Part shown: in pieces, positions 21,866 to 24,243 of the stretch
Layout: each line of letters opens with the position of its first letter
How positions within the stretch are numbered: the stretch's first letter is position 1
Origin: an archaeon
GTDB taxonomy: Archaea > Aenigmatarchaeota > Aenigmatarchaeia > GW2011-AR5 > GCA-2688965
Assembly (NCBI GenBank): GCA_002688965.1
Contig: NZEE01000018.1
Location: 32,541-56,783 of the forward strand
Reading direction: 5' to 3'
DNA: 24,243 nucleotides
Position numbers and translations under genes: made by a program
Notes under the pieces: generated by a model
Told to the model about the DNA's origin: nothing
Databases searched by the model: none
Seen by the model: only the letters and a program-made list of their open reading frames with translations

Positions 21866-23944
21866 TTATTTTTTCTTTTTTTCTGCTATATTTAGAACTT
21901 GAGCTTCACGACTTTTGTCTCTATAAACAGTTATTCCTTTGCATCCTAGTTTGTATGAAAGTAAATATGCTTTTTCTATATCTTCTGTTGTAGCATTTTG
22001 TTTAAAATTAATTGTTTTTGAAACTGCGTTATCAGTATGTTTTTGAAATGCTGCTTGTATTTTTATATGATATTCTGGTGTAATATCGTGAGATGTTGCA
22101 AATATTTTTTTCCATTTATTAGGTATTCCATCTACATGTTGTATAGAACCTTGACTTGCTATATTTTTCATTAATTCATCTGAGTAAAACCCTTCTTTTT
22201 GTGCAATTTCTTCAAATAAAGGATTAACTTCAATCATTTCATCGCCACTTAGAACATGACGTCTTACAAACGATATTGCAAATAATGGTTCTATTCCGCT
22301 TGAAGTTCCTGTAATTATACTAATAGTTCCTGTTGGTGCTAATGTTGTTCTTGTTGCATTTCTAAGTTCTGGACCTTTATTGTAAATACTTTCTTTGTAT
22401 GCTGGGAATGCTCCTCGTTTTTTTGCAAGTTCTATTGAATAATTCTTTGATTCATCGTCAATGAATTTCATAACTTTTGCAGCAATTTTTACTGCTTTGT
22501 CGCTGTTGTAAGAAACTTCTAATCGTATTAACATGTTTGCAAATCCCATTACTCCTAAACCTATTTTTCGTGTTTCTTTTGAACGTTTTTCTATTTCAGG
22601 AATAGGATAACTATTCATATCAATAACATTATCTAAGAAGTGTGTACATTTATGAACTGTTTGTTTTAATTTATCCCAATTAATTTCATATGAGTCATCT
22701 GTTTTTTTCATCATAGTTTCTAAATTAATGCTTCCTAAATTACATGATTCATATGGCAGTAAAGGTTGCTCACCACAAGGATTAGTACTTTCTATTTCTC
22801 CTAATGCTGGAGTTGGATTATCTTTGTTAATTTTATCTATAAATATAATTCCTGGTTCTCCGTTTTTCCATGCCATTGTTGTTATTAAATCAAAAACTCT
22901 TTTTGCACTTTGTTTTGAAGTTACTTTGTTTGAGCTTGGATCTATTAATTCATAATCTGCATCTTTTTCAACGGCTTTCATGAATTTATCTGTTAATGCC
23001 ACTGAAATATTGAAATTATTTAATGAACCTTCTCTTTCTTTTGCTACTATGAAATTTAATATATCTGGATGATCAACTCTCATGATTCCCATATTTGCAC
23101 CTCTTCGTGTTCCACCTTGTTTTATTTGTTCAGTAGCAGCATTGAATATCTTCATAAATGATATTGGACCAGATGCTACGCCAGATGTACTTTTTACTAT
23201 AGAGCCTGATGGTCTTAGACGAGTAAATGAGAATCCAGTTCCACCACCACTTTGGTGTACTAATGCTGTGTGTTTTAGTGCGTCAAATATTGATGAAATA
23301 GAATCATCTACTGGTAAAACAAAGCATGCTGAGAGTTGTTGTAAAGGACGTCCAGCATTCATTAGAGTTGGTGAGTTAGGAGTGAATTCTTTATTTTTCA
23401 TTAATTCAAAAAAATCATTTTCCAGTTCTTTTATTTCACTTGCAGATGCACCGTAATTTTTATCTGCTGATGCAATGTTTTTTGCAACTCTTTCAAACAT
23501 TTCTTTTGGCGATTCAATTAATTCTCCGTTCTCATCTTTTTTTAGATAACGGGCTTTTAGAACTTGAATAGCATTTACAGACATTTTGATATCGTCTTCG
23601 ACGCCAAGAGCAGCTTTTGCTTCTCTTAATTGGCTGTGTTTTTCTCTGTATAGAATATAGGCTTTTGCAGTTTTGATGTGACCCATTTCAATAAGTACTC
23701 TTTCAACAATATCTTGTGTTTCTTCTACAGTTGGTGTTTTATTTTTGAATTCTTTTGATAATGTATCTACAACAGTATCAGATACTCTTTGTGCTATTGA
23801 TATATCAGGTTTTTTATCTTCTTTTTCTGCAACTTCTTTTGCAGAATTAAAGATAGCGTTGGTAATTTTCTCTTGAACAAAAGGAACTACAGAACCATCT
23901 CGCTTTTTAATCTTCTTAATTTTAGTTTCAACCACAATAACCAC
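21866..23944 (-). CDS. nrdJ: Adenosylcobalamin-dependent (class II) ribonucleotide reductase
   Basis: The enzyme makes deoxyribonucleotides using a B12-generated thiyl radical. The up to 692 residues start with an ATP-cone (about 8-105) for allosteric control. The barrel carries C207 (SACFVLP), N388-x-C390-x-E392 (NPCGEQPLLPYESCNLGS) and C401, the three active-site cysteines, plus TLAPTGTISIITGTSSG and GCKGITVYRD. No intein is present. The protein ends in KKKK and lacks the Cys-rich C-terminal tail (two or more CxxC) that many class II enzymes use to accept electrons. cobO follows after 16 nt, so the tail is not lost to a frameshift. The start is GTG 23944, or GTG 23935 preceded by GGTG. Confidence 0.95.
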   Translation of the reverse strand: MVIVVETKIKKIKKRDGSVVPFVQEKITNAIFNSAKEVAEKEDKKPDISIAQRVSDTVVDTLSKEFKNKTPTVEETQDIVERVLIEMGHIKTAKAYILYREKHSQLREAKAALGVEDDIKMSVNAIQVLKARYLKKDENGELIESPKEMFERVAKNIASADKNYGASASEIKELENDFFELMKNKEFTPNSPTLMNAGRPLQQLSACFVLPVDDSISSIFDALKHTALVHQSGGGTGFSFTRLRPSGSIVKSTSGVASGPISFMKIFNAATEQIKQGGTRRGANMGIMRVDHPDILNFIVAKEREGSLNNFNISVALTDKFMKAVEKDADYELIDPSSNKVTSKQSAKRVFDLITTMAWKNGEPGIIFIDKINKDNPTPALGEIESTNPCGEQPLLPYESCNLGSINLETMMKKTDDSYEINWDKLKQTVHKCTHFLDNVIDMNSYPIPEIEKRSKETRKIGLGVMGFANMLIRLEVSYNSDKAVKIAAKVMKFIDDESKNYSIELAKKRGAFPAYKESIYNKGPELRNATRTTLAPTGTISIITGTSSGIEPLFAISFVRRHVLSGDEMIEVNPLFEEIAQKEGFYSDELMKNIASQGSIQHVDGIPNKWKKIFATSHDITPEYHIKIQAAFQKHTDNAVSKTINFKQNATTEDIEKAYLLSYKLGCKGITVYRDKSREAQVLNIAEKKKK

Positions 23945-23964
23945 ACCAATTATATGACTGTAAA

Positions 23965-23972
23965 ATTTATAT
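23965..23972 (-). promoter_or_regulatory. TATA box of the nrdJ-cobO operon
   Basis: Read on the minus strand the sequence is atataaat. It predicts a start near 23943, which fits a 9-nt leader before GTG 23935 or a near-leaderless GTG 23944. There is no room for a cobalamin riboswitch after it. Confidence 0.5.
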
Positions 23973-24082
23973 GTATGAAATTTCTTAGAACTAGTACTAT
24001 AACCTGCTTTACATTTATACTTTTCTCTGTTTCAGCATATATTTTAGAGATTTTCTGTCATAACTTGAAAGGAACACTAAAA

Positions 24083-24243
24083 TTACTCAAGCATGACTTC
24101 TGTTGCTATCTTAATTGCTTTGTTAAAAGTAATATCAGTAGATTCTTCTAAATCAATCCAGTGAGGATTAGTTCCATCTACTCTGTCACTTACTGACAAT
24201 AATGCAGCAGTTTGTTTATCATGTAATCTTGAGATATTGAATA
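24083..24243 (-). CDS. Nucleoside phosphorylase (PNP/uridine phosphorylase family), C-terminal end (partial)
   Basis: Only the last 52 residues are in the window; the gene enters from the right edge and stops at TAA (24085-24083). The peptide contains TAALLSVSDRV, then ITFNKAIKIATEVML at the end. This matches the C-terminus of the PNP/UDP family, where an SD motif near the end supplies the base-contacting Asp and a TFNxMIKIALE-type helix closes the protein. Such enzymes split nucleosides with phosphate into base and ribose 1-phosphate. Whether it prefers purines, uridine or methylthioadenosine cannot be told from this part. Confidence 0.75.
   Translation of the reverse strand, partial: FNISRLHDKQTAALLSVSDRVDGTNPHWIDLEESTDITFNKAIKIATEVMLE

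Noticed and set aside
21866..23944. Intein in NrdJ, common in archaeal versions
   Set aside because: The length and motif spacing fit an uninterrupted protein; no splicing motifs are seen at the active-site Cys positions.
23945..24082. Cobalamin riboswitch upstream of nrdJ
   Set aside because: The promoter lies right at the gene start, and the remaining AT-rich sequence has no B12-box-like or long paired structure.
23976..24151. Plus-strand frame starting MKFLRTSTIT with a signal-peptide-like beginning
   Set aside because: Its ATG lies only a few bases from the nrdJ TATA box, it has no ribosome site, and its second half is antisense to the nucleoside phosphorylase gene.

Overview
The window is AT-rich and archaeal. 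Its information-processing genes are archaeal or eukaryote-like: aIF2-gamma, Rpo7 (RpoE'), Spt4, eS24, eS31, Kae1, an archaeal-type GluRS and an HemK2-like methyltransferase. Promoters are plain TATA boxes, and most first genes appear to be leaderless. Type III RuBisCO, a bacterial-type MetK, B12-dependent ribonucleotide reductase, many tiny genes and almost no intergenic DNA suggest a reduced DPANN genome of the Woesearchaeota/Pacearchaeota kind. That placement is inference from gene content and has not been tested by phylogeny.

Layout. 1-351 is the end of aIF2-gamma. 396-4214 holds a small Cys protein, a PPi-type phosphofructokinase, a PIN-domain protein and a membrane pyrophosphatase. 4274-5723 is the conserved transcription/ribosome operon rpo7-spt4-rps24e-rps27ae. 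It is followed by a HAD phosphatase and the tRNA t6A gene kae1, each with its own promoter. 7521-8249 holds two small membrane proteins and a convergent Cys/His protein. 8337-10145 is bacterial-type metK, diverging from an HTH-CBS regulator. 10142-11717 is type III RuBisCO coupled to a Cys-rich two-helix membrane protein. 11800-13728 is a small hypothetical gene converging on gltX. 13813-15718 is an operon of two exported six-cysteine proteins plus a Yip1-like membrane protein. 15751-18224 holds a HemK2-like methyltransferase, a 44-residue basic protein and PolX (Pol beta plus PHP). 18225-21214 is a two-gene cell-surface operon that includes an Asp-box propeller on a Thr-rich stalk. 21262-23944 is cobO with nrdJ. 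24083-24243 is the C-terminal end of a nucleoside phosphorylase.

How the genes fit together. PPi-dependent phosphofructokinase and the ion-pumping PPase both use pyrophosphate as energy currency. CobO makes the adenosylcobalamin that NrdJ needs. The HTH-CBS protein is placed to sense an adenosyl compound and control SAM synthesis. RuBisCO and the nucleoside phosphorylase both point to nucleoside/nucleotide scavenging. Three unrelated exported proteins each carry six cysteines on the outside.

Two window-wide patterns stand out. TATA boxes end about 21-24 nt before the start codon of most first genes, implying leaderless mRNAs, whereas downstream genes use GGTGAT-type ribosome sites that often overlap the previous stop. 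In addition, all four convergent gene pairs have stop codons that interlock (TTAA) or abut (TAATTA), so no convergent intergenic DNA exists. No tRNA, rRNA, CRISPR array, insertion sequence or gene-free stretch above 300 bases was found.
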